A stretch of 64,000 bases of DNA from Roseomonas sp. Lineage in GTDB: Bacteria > Pseudomonadota > Alphaproteobacteria > Acetobacterales > Acetobacteraceae. Below the pieces are notes generated by a model that saw only the letters and a list, made by a program, of their open reading frames with translations, had not been told where the DNA came from and did not search any database. Made by a program: the position numbers and the translations under genes. The DNA lies in assembly GCA_031180725.1 (NCBI GenBank), contig JAPSLO010000001.1, positions 1 through 64,000 on the forward strand, in the 5' to 3' direction. The first letter of the stretch is position 1. Each line of letters begins with the position of its first letter. Shown here piece after piece: positions 49,261 to 57,444 of this stretch.

Positions 49261-50164
49261 CGGACTGCGCCAGGTTGTTGCAGTCCTCGCCTTCCTGCCG
49301 CAACCAGGCGCCGAAAGCCTTCACCAGGTCCCGCCGGCGGGTCGGTGAGGAGGGGATGTAGAAGTAGTCGCGGTCGTAGACGCCGGCCGCGTAGTAGGCG
49401 ATCCGCAGCCGGCCGGCGATCAGGTCGTCCACCACCAGGGCGGAGGGCAGCAGCGCCACGCCCAGCCCCTCCAGCGCCGCCTCCACGGCGAAATACATCT
49501 CCTCGAAGCGTCTGAACCTTGCCTGGGCGGGCAGGCGCTGGCCGGTGCGCTCGAACCACTCGGCCCAGGTGACGGCGCTGGTCGCCGCCTCGATGAAGGG
49601 GAAGCGCGCCAGGTCCGCCGGGTTTGTCACCGGCGCATCCTCGATCAGCTCCGGGGCGCAGACCACCAGCAGGGTGGAGGACAGGAAGGGCGTGGCCGGC
49701 ATCCCACCTCCATCCGGCGGCAGGCGGCGGATGGTGATGTCGATCTCGTTCAGGTTGAGCTCGCTCCGCGGTCCGATGCCGGTGGAAAGCTTTACATCGA
49801 CATCCTCGTGCTGGCGCTGGAACACCGCCAGGCGGGGGATCAGCCACCGCATGGTGAAGGTGGGCGGCGCATTGACCGACAGCGTGCGGTGGCGTGCCCC
49901 GGCCTGAACGGAGTCCAGCGCGGCGGAGAGCGCGTCGAAGGCCGGGCTGATGCCGGCGAAGAGTCGCTTTCCCTCAGCCGTGAAGGCAAGCTGCGTGCCG
50001 CGCTCGAACAGCTTCAGGCCGAGCATGGACTCCAGCGCGGCGACCTGGCGGCTGACGGCGCCATGCGTGACGCCGAGCGCTTCCGCGGCGCGCGCGAAGG
50101 ACATGTGCCGGCCGACCGCTTCGAAGCTGCGCAGGGCGGTCAGAGGCAGGTGGCGTCGATCCAT
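49235..50164 (-). CDS. LysR-family transcriptional regulator (GcvA-like)
   Basis: A 309-residue regulator. The DNA-binding domain (about 6-66) has ALRSFEAVGRHMSFARAAEA, then LGVTHGAVSRQVAALESMLG and LKLFERGTQLAFTAEGKRLF, as in GcvA-like LysR proteins. The effector domain (about 90-295) is periplasmic-binding-protein-like. The gene sits between the CoA operon (convergent, overlapping 26 bases) and the divergent Bug-receptor gene, so it most likely controls one or both. The inducer is probably the CoA-pathway substrate. Confidence 0.9.
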   Translation of the reverse strand: MDRRHLPLTALRSFEAVGRHMSFARAAEALGVTHGAVSRQVAALESMLGLKLFERGTQLAFTAEGKRLFAGISPAFDALSAALDSVQAGARHRTLSVNAPPTFTMRWLIPRLAVFQRQHEDVDVKLSTGIGPRSELNLNEIDITIRRLPPDGGGMPATPFLSSTLLVVCAPELIEDAPVTNPADLARFPFIEAATSAVTWAEWFERTGQRLPAQARFRRFEEMYFAVEAALEGLGVALLPSALVVDDLIAGRLRIAYYAAGVYDRDYFYIPSSPTRRRDLVKAFGAWLRQEGEDCNNLAQSVIRAHQVA

Positions 50165-50325
50165 GGGCGCGGAAAAAAACTCACAGCGCCTGCATCAAAT
50201 TCCATTCCTCCCCTGACGGCAAGGCCGTATCCCAAAAAGGGCGATCTACCGCGCTGCGAAACCGGCGGTGGAGACCGGCATCCGGTTGTGGATGTCCAAA
50301 CAAGAGACTACCGAGGAGACGGTCC

Positions 50326-51303
50326 ATGCTTCTCAGCAGACGTGGCATGTCCTGCGCCCTGCTCGGGGCGGCGGGTTTGGCGTTGCCGCTGCGGGCCCGC
50401 GCGCAGTCCACCTATCCTCGGGGCACGGTGGAGATCGTGGTGCCTTTCACCGCGGGTGGCGCGGTGGACATCACGGGGCGCGTGATCGCCAGCGGGCTCA
50501 GCAAGGTGATGGACCGGACCTTTGTGGTCATCAACCGCCCGGGCGCCAACTCCAATCTCGGCAATGCGGCGGTGGCGCGCGCCCGGCCGGATGGCGCGAC
50601 GCTTCTGGTCAGCAGCATCGGCCTGGCAGCGAACAGCGCGCTGTATCGCAATATCGGCTATGATCCGCTGACCGACCTGACGCCGATCTCGCTGATCTCC
50701 AATGCGCCGGTCGGCCTCTTCCTCAACAAGTCGGTGCCCGCCAACACGCTGCCCGAGCTGCTTGCGCTGCTGAAGGCCAGGCCGGACGAACTGAACTACG
50801 CCTCCTATGGCGTCGGCAGCAGCCCGCACCTGGCGGCCGAGTATTTCCAGAGCCTGACCGGCACGCGGATGACTCATGTGCCGTTCAACGGCAATGGCCC
50901 GGCCATCAACGCGACGCTGGCTGGCGAGACCCATGTGATCTTCTGCACCACCGTCGCGGCCGGTCCTGCCATCGAGAGCGGTCAGCTCAAGGCCATCGCC
51001 TTCGCGAATGAGCAGCGTTCGCGGCAGCTTTCGAGCCTGCCGACCTTCCGGGAACTCGGGCTGGACTTCAGCATGGGCACCTTCTTCGGCCTGCTCGGCC
51101 CCGCCGGCCTGCCTCGGACGCTGGTGGAGATGCTGTCGGATGGCGTGCGGCGCGCGCTGCAGGATGCGGAGGTGCGCCGCATCCTGGAAAGCCAGGGCGC
51201 CGAACCCGTCGGCTCCTCACCGGCGGAATTCGCCAGCTTCCTGCGCAGGGAGACAGAGCGGCTGACCACCATCATCCGCCAAGCTGGCATTCCGGCGCAG
51301 TAG
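50326..51303 (+). CDS. Bug/TctC-family solute-binding receptor
   Basis: A 325-residue periplasmic binding protein of the tripartite tricarboxylate receptor family. The signal peptide is about residues 1-27 (RRGMSCALLGAAGLALPLRA, possibly Tat type). The mature domain starts YPRGTVEIVVPFTAGGAVDI, a hallmark of Bug receptors, and continues with VVINRPGANSNLGNAAVARA. Members bind carboxylic acids. No TctA/TctB permease genes are adjacent, as is common for orphan Bug proteins. GGAGACGG precedes the start. It is divergent from the LysR gene. Confidence 0.92.
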   Translation: MLLSRRGMSCALLGAAGLALPLRARAQSTYPRGTVEIVVPFTAGGAVDITGRVIASGLSKVMDRTFVVINRPGANSNLGNAAVARARPDGATLLVSSIGLAANSALYRNIGYDPLTDLTPISLISNAPVGLFLNKSVPANTLPELLALLKARPDELNYASYGVGSSPHLAAEYFQSLTGTRMTHVPFNGNGPAINATLAGETHVIFCTTVAAGPAIESGQLKAIAFANEQRSRQLSSLPTFRELGLDFSMGTFFGLLGPAGLPRTLVEMLSDGVRRALQDAEVRRILESQGAEPVGSSPAEFASFLRRETERLTTIIRQAGIPAQ

Positions 51304-51624
51304 CGCGCGGGTCTTCGCGAGGGGACCGGGAAGGCGGCGCGCAACGCGCGCCGAGGCCGCCAATGCGCCCCCGCGCGCAGAGCGACCGGAAGGCCCCACG
51401 CGACAGCGCGCGGGCGCGAAGCCAAGCGCCGGAGGCGGCGCCCGGCGTCTGACACCACTCCGCTGCCGCCCAGCCAGCGCCCACAGCCGGGCTGGGCTGG
51501 CCAGTTCCGTCCGGATCGCAAGCGCTGCGCCCATCTGCCCCTCCTGGCGCCATTGGCCAGGAGGGAATCACAACGGCGGCCGGCCCGGATTCACGCGGGG
51601 AGTTGGGGTCTCCGCCCGGCGGTA
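51304..51624. other. Gap after the Bug gene; holds a hairpin
   Basis: About 320 bases between the Bug gene and the Calx-beta gene end. Apart from a 7-bp perfect hairpin at 51336-51352 (listed as terminator) no gene or repeat was recognised. Base composition changes from GC-rich to less GC-rich at about 51,640. Confidence 0.45.
51336..51352 (+). terminator. Hairpin after the Bug gene
   Basis: GGCGCGC at 51336-51342, loop AAC, GCGCGCC at 51346-51352. It lies 32 bases past the stop, without a T-tract. Confidence 0.45.
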
Positions 51625-53085
51625 TCAGGCGAAGGTAACACCGAGGTCGATCAGCGAACTGGCTGCCACAGGTAGGTTGGTGAGATTGACCCAAATATTA
51701 TTAGCGTCGAACGAAATATCGCTCGCATCGAAGTTGTTGACGTTTTCATTGTTGATCCTGACGCCCGTGATGTCAGGCACCAGGTTGTTGACGTCCGATA
51801 TCCGGAAGCCGCTGAACTCGGGGTTGGACGGCGCCAGGGTGACCGCGCGGTTGAAATCGAACACAATCCTATTGCCGAAGACGTCCATCGTGTAGGCGTC
51901 GCTGCTTTCCGTGAACTCGGGCCCTGTGCCGATGGTGAACAGGCCTTGGTTGATTTGGGTGCCCTTGTTGGGCTCCAGCAGCGCAATCTGGACCTGGACC
52001 GCGTCCAAGTCCGCGTTCGCGACGTTTACCGTGACCTTGCCTACGTCCTCGGCTTTGAGAGGGTCTGCCACAGTGTACTCAAAGCTGGCTTGGCCGTGGA
52101 AGTCGGGGTTCGGCGTGAACGTTATGGTCTTGCCGTTCTTGCTCAGCTCGACATCGCCGAACATGACGGGGTCGATAAAGCTGCCGACCTCATTGATCTT
52201 GAGACTTTTCTGATGATTCGGGTTGGGGTCCGTGTCGTTCGCGAGAAGGTCGGCGACCCGGATCGTGATCGGCGTGCCTTCTCTCGTGGAGACCACGTCG
52301 TCGGTGGCCACAGGCGCCTGATTTCTGAAGCCAGGGTTGCCGCCCCCGCCCCCGCCCCCGCCGCCGCCGCCCCCGCCACCACCTCCGCCACCTCCACCTC
52401 CGCCACCACCTCGCTCGTCGTCATTGTTGATTGTGCCGGTGGCGGTGCTGGAAGAGAGGATAGCTTGGCTGGCGCCGACATTGAGGTTCAGCACCACAGT
52501 CTCAGGACTTTCGACCGTTGAATCAGGGTTGATAGGTACCTCGATCTTGCCACTGGTGAGCCCGGGCTCGATCCTCGTCGTGCCGCTGCTCGCCTTGATG
52601 TCGCTGGAGGTGGCAGTACTTGCCGAGCCAAGAGACCAGTTCACCGTGACGGGGAACGCGGACGGGTTACTCAGCGAGATCGCATACACCAGCTTGTTGT
52701 TTGCGCTCGGGTCAGTTCCCTCCGACACACCCGGCGCGTTGGCAACCGTCACTGTCGGTCGTGGGTCATTGTCGATTATGTCGACGGTGAAGGACTGGTT
52801 TGGCGTGGTCTTGTTGATCGTGAACGTCTCGGCTGTGCTGCCCTCGTAGATATTGTCATCGATAATCGTGAAGCTATAGAATTTCTCCGACTGGTCTGGA
52901 TAGTTCCACGTCAGCGTCTGCGTAGCGCCGCTGTAATCTTGGCCATTCTTCGCCGTGCCGTCCTGGAAGGAGATCACTGACGACGCGGTCTGGTTGGGCT
53001 CGCCATTCTCATCGGTGCCAAAACTCACAAGAATTAGCGATAGCGTTTCGGGACCAGCGTTCTCGTTGAACGTATAGGTGGCCAT
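51625..53085 (-). CDS. Large surface-type protein: two Calx-beta domains, 24-Gly linker, cadherin/VCBS-like domain
   Basis: A 486-residue protein without a signal peptide. Residues about 1-108 and 112-225 form two Calx-beta domains with FTIIDDNIYEGSTAETFTIN and TVESPETVVLNLNVG cores. Each ends in an acidic turn (IDNDPRP, NNDDER), as in calcium-dependent adhesins. Exactly 24 consecutive Gly codons follow (226-249, nt 52339-52410), then NQAPVATDDVVSTREGTPIT, an Ig/cadherin-like domain (about 256-345), and a distinct C-terminal half. Type I or other leaderless secretion is possible. The gene is clearly lower in GC than its neighbours. GGGAGGG lies before ATG 53085. Confidence 0.8.
   Translation of the reverse strand: MATYTFNENAGPETLSLILVSFGTDENGEPNQTASSVISFQDGTAKNGQDYSGATQTLTWNYPDQSEKFYSFTIIDDNIYEGSTAETFTINKTTPNQSFTVDIIDNDPRPTVTVANAPGVSEGTDPSANNKLVYAISLSNPSAFPVTVNWSLGSASTATSSDIKASSGTTRIEPGLTSGKIEVPINPDSTVESPETVVLNLNVGASQAILSSSTATGTINNDDERGGGGGGGGGGGGGGGGGGGGGGGGNPGFRNQAPVATDDVVSTREGTPITIRVADLLANDTDPNPNHQKSLKINEVGSFIDPVMFGDVELSKNGKTITFTPNPDFHGQASFEYTVADPLKAEDVGKVTVNVANADLDAVQVQIALLEPNKGTQINQGLFTIGTGPEFTESSDAYTMDVFGNRIVFDFNRAVTLAPSNPEFSGFRISDVNNLVPDITGVRINNENVNNFDASDISFDANNIWVNLTNLPVAASSLIDLGVTFA
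52339..52410 (-). repeat. 24-codon polyglycine tract
   Basis: Twenty-four consecutive Gly codons (72 bases of GGN on the minus strand) separate the Calx-beta pair from the cadherin-like domain. The strand is a nearly pure G-rich run broken by single non-G bases and could form G-quadruplexes. It is prone to slippage, so its length may vary between strains. Confidence 0.9.
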
Positions 53086-53163
53086 GCGTTTTCCCTCCCT
53101 CAAATGGATTTTCGTTGGAAATTTTGTACGTTCAATACTGGGTATCTATATAGTATATCCCAA

Positions 53164-53183
53164 ATGTTTCTACTTAGAAACAT
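53164..53183. promoter_or_regulatory. 20-bp perfect palindrome upstream of the Calx-beta gene
   Basis: ATGTTTCTA and TAGAAACAT flank the central CT: two 9-base arms. It lies 79 bases before the Calx-beta ATG, close to where the -35 element would be relative to a TATACT-type -10 near 53150. It is a strong operator candidate; no regulator gene is adjacent. Confidence 0.5.
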
Positions 53184-53319
53184 GATTAAATTTAGTGCAG
53201 CCATGTCGCGGCGGCTAGAATGTCCGCTACGCCAGCCTGAAACTCCGTTTTTGACAGCAGCCAGCACTTGCGTCCGGGCACGCCCGTGACTGCTCCTGCA
53301 GGTTTCTTATTCTTGGGAT

Positions 53320-53346
53320 TGTGCCTCTGTTATTGTAACAGGCACA
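53320..53346. other. Bulged hairpin in the AT-rich gap
   Basis: TGTGCC (53320-53325) pairs with GGCACA (53341-53346), and TGTTA (53328-53332) pairs with TAACA (53336-53340) around a TTG loop, with TC bulged at 53326-53327. It lies in non-coding DNA. It could be a transcription terminator, RNA element or chance. Confidence 0.4.
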
Positions 53347-53486
53347 CCGACACGGTAGCCCGATATGCGCATGGCGCAAGAAATTTAAGCGAAATCACCT
53401 GTTCGTCATCGAAAGCTGCGCAACTCCTGCCGCTTGCATCGTGGCCGCCGATTTTCCGAAAGCCCAGCCTGGGTGCGGAAGTAAGC

Positions 53487-53645
53487 CTATGGGTCCGAGC
53501 CGTGCCCGCTAGAGCGTCTGACTTGCTGTCTGAGCGCATCCTTGAGGGCCACTACATCGTCATCGTTATCTGCTGCAAAGCGTCGAATGCGCTCACGCTG
53601 GATCGCTTGCTCGCACGTCTCCATGGGTTGGGAAGCTCGGTGCAT
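53487..53645 (-). CDS. Possible small protein, low confidence
   Basis: A 52-codon frame from ATG 53645 (or 53624), ending at 53487. The translation from 53624 runs METCEQAIQRERIRRFAADN and continues DDDVVALKDALRQQVRRSSG. It is charged and helix-like, as real small proteins can be, but there is no good ribosome-binding site. It begins 21 bases downstream of the patatin stop on the same strand. It may be a chance frame in AT-rich DNA. Confidence 0.2.
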   Translation of the reverse strand: MHRASQPMETCEQAIQRERIRRFAADNDDDVVALKDALRQQVRRSSGHGSDP

Positions 53646-53666
53646 TGGCTCGGCAGTATGAGGGCA

Positions 53667-54776
53667 TCACAAGAATCTCTCTCGGATATCCACGCTGCTT
53701 TCGCGGCCGAGCTTGTCGAAGTTCTCCTTCAGCCACCGGTCGGCGGCGTCGCGGCCATAGCCACGCAGCGTGGAGAGGAAGTCCCAGTCGCCGTTCAGCT
53801 TGGTGGAGAGCTTGAACTGCCGCATGCGGTCCTCGTCCTCGATGACGTGGATGAACAGGCGGCGGTAGCGCGGCTGTTCCAGGCGGCCGGCATCCAGCAG
53901 GCGCTGGACGAAGTCTATCGCGCGCATCTCCGCCATCAGGCTGGCGTTGAAGCTGATCTCGTTCAGCCGGTTGGTGATGTCGGTTGGGTGGGTCGGCAGT
54001 TCCTCGCGCACCGTCGGGTTCAACTGCACCAGCATGATGTCCGGCGGGCCGCCCTGTTCATACAGCGGCCAGAGCGCGGGATTGCCGAGATAGCCGCCAT
54101 CCCAGAAGGGCTCGCCATCGATCTCCACGGCCTTGAAGAATTGCGGCAGGCAGGCGGAGGCGAGGACGACATCCACCGTCACCTCCTCCCGCGTGAAGAC
54201 GCGCGGCTTGCCAGTGCGGACCGAGGTGGCGGAGATGAAGAGCCTGGGTCCCTTGCCGGCGCGCAGCACGTCCGGATGGATCGCGTCCTCCAGCACCTGG
54301 CGCAGCGGGTTCCAGTCGTAGGGCGTGGGGTTGATCTGGTAGGGCGAGAGGACGCGGGTGAGGGTCTCGAAGGTCTGGTAGGCGAAGGACCAGGTGAGGT
54401 CGTGGCCCCAGATCGCCTTCTCCCAGGGCGTGTTCTGCAGGGGCGAGATGGCGAGCCGCGCGGCGGCGCTGCGCCAGAGCCGTTCCAGCGCGGCACGCGC
54501 TCCGTCCCGGCCACCTTCGCAGAGGCCCTGGACGAGGACCGCAGCATTGACCGCGCCGGCGGAGGTGCCGGAGACGGCCTCGAATTCCAGCCTTTCGTCT
54601 TCCAGCAGCCGCTCCAGCACGCCCCAGGTGAAGGCGCCATGCGTGCCGCCGCCTTGCAGGGCCAGGTTCAGCCGGCGCGTGGTGGCTGATTTCTGGACCG
54701 CGGGGCGCGGGATCGGTGCGGCGGCGGAACTTCCGCGTGTCTCGGCGGCCTCGCGGAGGAATTCGTCTTCGATCAT
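53667..54776 (-). CDS. Patatin-like phospholipase
   Basis: A 369-residue cytoplasmic serine lipase. The oxyanion GGGTHG (about 43-48) and nucleophile GTSAG (about 69-73) open the domain, and the catalytic Asp lies in FWDGGYLGNPALW (about 218-230). The family hydrolyses phospholipids or lipid esters, often of poly-hydroxybutyrate granules or membranes. ATG 54776 is the natural start; the longer frame upstream adds a Ser/Pro/Arg-rich leader without domain character. The 3-hydroxybutyrate dehydrogenase gene upstream on the same strand makes a link to polyhydroxybutyrate metabolism plausible. Confidence 0.88.
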   Translation of the reverse strand: MIEDEFLREAAETRGSSAAAPIPRPAVQKSATTRRLNLALQGGGTHGAFTWGVLERLLEDERLEFEAVSGTSAGAVNAAVLVQGLCEGGRDGARAALERLWRSAAARLAISPLQNTPWEKAIWGHDLTWSFAYQTFETLTRVLSPYQINPTPYDWNPLRQVLEDAIHPDVLRAGKGPRLFISATSVRTGKPRVFTREEVTVDVVLASACLPQFFKAVEIDGEPFWDGGYLGNPALWPLYEQGGPPDIMLVQLNPTVREELPTHPTDITNRLNEISFNASLMAEMRAIDFVQRLLDAGRLEQPRYRRLFIHVIEDEDRMRQFKLSTKLNGDWDFLSTLRGYGRDAADRWLKENFDKLGRESSVDIRERFL

Positions 54777-54870
54777 GCGGGGTGTGCAGCGCCCCCTTGC
54801 GCGCGCGGGGGAGGGAAAGGCGCTCCCGCAGCGCGGGGGGGAGAGGGGAGAGGCAGACGCGGATGATCGG

Positions 54871-55665
54871 TCACTGCGCGGTCCAGCCGCCGTCGATCGA
54901 CAGCGCCGCGCCATTGACGGAGCCGCTGTTGGGGCCGGCGAGGTAGAGGGCCATCTCCGCCACCTCCTCGACCTCCACCCACTTCTTGGTGGGCTGGCGG
55001 TCCAGCAGGTAGTCGGTCAGCGCGACCTCCTCGGAAACACCGTGCTTCTCGGCCAGCGGCTTCACCTGCGCCTCGGCCAGCGGAGTGCGGACGAAGCCGG
55101 GGCAGATGGCGTTGCAGGTGACGCCGGTGCGGGCGATCTCCAGCGCGACGGATTTGGTCAGCCCCACCACGCCATGCTTCGCGGTGACATAGGCAGTCTT
55201 GAAGGGGCTGGCGACCAGGCCGTGGGCGGAAGCGACGTTGATGATGCGGCCCCAGCCCTTCGCCTTCATCGCCGGCAGCGCCGCCCTGATGGCGTGGAAG
55301 TTGGAGGAGAGATTGATCGCGATGATCTGGTCCCACTTCGCCTCCGGGAATTCCTCCACCGGGGAGACGAACTGGATGCCGGCGTTGTTGACCAGGATGT
55401 CGCAGCCGCCGAGTTCGGCCTGGGCCGACTTCACCATCTGGGCGACCTCGGCGGGCTTCGACATGTCGGCGCCGGAATAGGGGGCTTCCGCCACGCCCAT
55501 CGCGGCGCCGACCCTGGCGCGGGCGGCGGCGATGTCCTCCGGCTTGCCGAAGCCGTTCAGCATTACCTTGGCGCCTTGTTGCGCGAAGCCGAGCGCGATG
55601 GCGAGGCCGATGCCGGAGGTGGAACCGGTGACCAGGGCCGTGCGGCCCTCCAGCGTCTTGGCCAT
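54871..55665 (-). CDS. bdhA: 3-hydroxybutyrate dehydrogenase (SDR family)
   Basis: A 264-residue SDR enzyme. VTGSTSGIGLAIALGFAQQG (about 13-32) is the NAD-binding motif, NNAGIQFVSPVEEFP and the catalytic YVTAK (in KTAYVTAKHGVVGL) are as in D-beta-hydroxybutyrate dehydrogenases, and PGFVRTPLAEAQVKPLAEKH is the characteristic C-terminal part. It oxidises (R)-3-hydroxybutyrate to acetoacetate in the breakdown of polyhydroxybutyrate. AGGGAA precedes the start. It lies upstream of the patatin gene on the same strand. Confidence 0.85.
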   Translation of the reverse strand: MAKTLEGRTALVTGSTSGIGLAIALGFAQQGAKVMLNGFGKPEDIAAARARVGAAMGVAEAPYSGADMSKPAEVAQMVKSAQAELGGCDILVNNAGIQFVSPVEEFPEAKWDQIIAINLSSNFHAIRAALPAMKAKGWGRIINVASAHGLVASPFKTAYVTAKHGVVGLTKSVALEIARTGVTCNAICPGFVRTPLAEAQVKPLAEKHGVSEEVALTDYLLDRQPTKKWVEVEEVAEMALYLAGPNSGSVNGAALSIDGGWTAQ

Positions 55666-55741
55666 GGATGGGGAGTTCCCTGCGGGTGTAATGCGGCCGT
55701 GCCGCGCCGCAGCAAAAGCGGCGCGGGGCCGGAAAGGTTGC

Positions 55742-57166
55742 TCAGGGCAGGCGCCAGAGCAAGCCGACCGCGCGCTTCGTGAGGGGATTGAGCAACCTGG
55801 ACGTGAGAAAGTCGGTGGCGGCGCGCTTCGCGCCCTCGGCCAGGGTGGGGTAGGGCAGGACCAGGCCGGCCAGGGCCGAGACTGGCAGGCGGCGGCCGAT
55901 CATTAGGCCGAAGGTGCCGGCCATCTCGCCGGCCCGGGGGCCCAGGATGCCGGCGCCGAGCAGATGGCCCTTCGGGCTGATGACCAGCTTCACCAGGCCG
56001 TCCTCCAGCCCCTCGGCCACGGCGCGGTCGGTCTCCGGCAGGGGGAAGCGGTGGATGCGGGGGGAAAGGCCGGCGGCGCGGGCCTCCTCCTCCGTCATGC
56101 CGATCTGGGCGAGTTCGGGATCGGTGTAGGTGACGCGGGGCAGGGCAGCGTAGTCCAACCGGGCCGGCAGGCGGAACAGCATGCGCCGGGCCAGCACCGC
56201 AGCGTGCTGGGACGCCACATGGGTGAAGGCGCGGGGGCCGATTCCCACGGGGTCCGCGATGTCGCCCACCGCCCAGACCCGCTTGTTGGTGGTGGAGCGC
56301 AGTCCGGCATCGGTCGTGATGCCCCGCGGCGTATGGGCAATGCCGGCGGCGTCCAGGTCCAGCCCCTTCAGCCGAGGGACGCGGCCGATGGCCAGCAGCA
56401 GATGCGTGCCGGCCAGGCGTGTGCCGTCCGAGAGATGGGCCACCAGGCCCGGGCGGTCGGGTTCCACCCGGGCCAGGGTGACGCCCTCCAGCAGGGTGAT
56501 GCCGTCGCGCAGCAGGACGCGGCGCAGGCCCGCGGCCAGTTCCGGGTCCTCGCGGCCGGCGATGCGGCCGGATTCGATCACGGTGACCAGACAGCCGAGG
56601 CGGGCATGGGCCTGCGCCATTTCCAGCCCCACCGGGCCGCCGCCCAGGATGATAAGATGGCCGGGCGGCTCCTCCAGGTCGAAAAGGGTTTCGTTGGTCA
56701 GCCAGGGGACGGGGCCGAGGCCGGGGATGTCCGGCACCACGGCCTGGCTGCCGGCGGCGACGACGCAGCGGCGGAAGATGAGGCGGCGGCCGCCGGCTTC
56801 GATCTCGTCGGGGGCGGTGAAATGGGCGGTGGCTCGGATGACCTCCACCCCCATGCCGCGGAAGCGGGCTTCCGAGTCGGTGGGGGCGATGCGGGCGATG
56901 GCGCCCTTCACATGGGCGCGGACGGCAGCCCAGTCGATCTCGGGCTCGGGCAGGCGGATGCCGAAGCGGTGGGCATGGCGGGCGGCGGTGGCGGCGTGGG
57001 CCGCGGCCAGCAGTGCCTTGGAAGGGACGCAGCCGTAGTTGAGGCAATCCCCGCCCATCGCACCGCGCTCGATCAGGGCGACCTTCAGGCCGAAGGCGGC
57101 AGAGAGCGCGGCGGCGGAGAGGCCGGCGGCGCCGGCGCCGATCACCACCAGGTCGAAATCGGGCAT
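55742..57166 (-). CDS. Pyridine nucleotide-disulfide oxidoreductase, class I (lipoamide-dehydrogenase/MerA-like)
   Basis: A 474-residue flavoprotein. The FAD-binding motif VIGAGAAGLSAAALSAAFG (about 7-25) is followed by the redox pair CxxxxC in GGDCLNYGCVPSK (about 38-50). The NAD motif is IILGGGPVGLEMAQA (about 170-184), and FAD is contacted again in VWAVGDIADPVG. The C-terminal dimerisation region reads LPYPTLAEGAKRA: the usual His of HPT(L)xE in lipoamide dehydrogenase is Tyr here, so the proton-relay residue is altered. AGAGGAG precedes ATG 57166. Confidence 0.88.
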   Translation of the reverse strand: MPDFDLVVIGAGAAGLSAAALSAAFGLKVALIERGAMGGDCLNYGCVPSKALLAAAHAATAARHAHRFGIRLPEPEIDWAAVRAHVKGAIARIAPTDSEARFRGMGVEVIRATAHFTAPDEIEAGGRRLIFRRCVVAAGSQAVVPDIPGLGPVPWLTNETLFDLEEPPGHLIILGGGPVGLEMAQAHARLGCLVTVIESGRIAGREDPELAAGLRRVLLRDGITLLEGVTLARVEPDRPGLVAHLSDGTRLAGTHLLLAIGRVPRLKGLDLDAAGIAHTPRGITTDAGLRSTTNKRVWAVGDIADPVGIGPRAFTHVASQHAAVLARRMLFRLPARLDYAALPRVTYTDPELAQIGMTEEEARAAGLSPRIHRFPLPETDRAVAEGLEDGLVKLVISPKGHLLGAGILGPRAGEMAGTFGLMIGRRLPVSALAGLVLPYPTLAEGAKRAATDFLTSRLLNPLTKRAVGLLWRLP

Positions 57167-57276
57167 CGTGTCTCCTCTGGCGGCGCCTTCCCTAGCCTGG
57201 ACGGGGCGGGAGGGACAGGCGCAGGGGTGGCATCGGCGGGGAAGGGAACTGCCACAGGCGCCTGAGGCCACCAAGG

Positions 57277-57306
57277 TTGACGGGGGCGGGGCGGCCTCCC
57301 TATACG
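57277..57306 (+). promoter_or_regulatory. Predicted rpmH promoter
   Basis: TTGACG at 57277-57282 and TATACG at 57301-57306, 18 bases apart. It lies 139 bases before the rpmH start in the gap divergent from the flavoprotein gene. It is expected to be a strong housekeeping promoter for the rpmH-rnpA-yidD-yidC-engB operon. Confidence 0.55.
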
Positions 57307-57444
57307 GTCGCCTCTCCGCCGGGGTGGGCTGGGCTTTCCGATGCCGCCGCCGGCGGATCCGTTTGCAGTGAGCATGGCCGGGACCCGGCCGACCGCCGGC
57401 CTCAAGGCCGGGCGGCGGCAGCCCGGACGCCGCGGGAGTGTGTC

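Larger units (their letters stand above)
53086..53666. other. AT-rich gap with a palindrome, a hairpin and one tiny frame
   Basis: This gap is much richer in A and T than the surroundings. It holds the palindrome at 53164-53183, a hairpin at 53320-53346 and a 52-codon frame on the minus strand (53487-53645). It lies between the patatin gene and the Calx-beta gene. It may contain the Calx-beta promoter (a TATACT-like -10 on the minus strand near 53150). Confidence 0.5.

Noticed and set aside
53086-53400. AT-rich region considered as a replication origin
   Set aside because: No DnaA-box-like (TTATNCACA) sequences were seen and no dnaA, parA or repA gene is adjacent.
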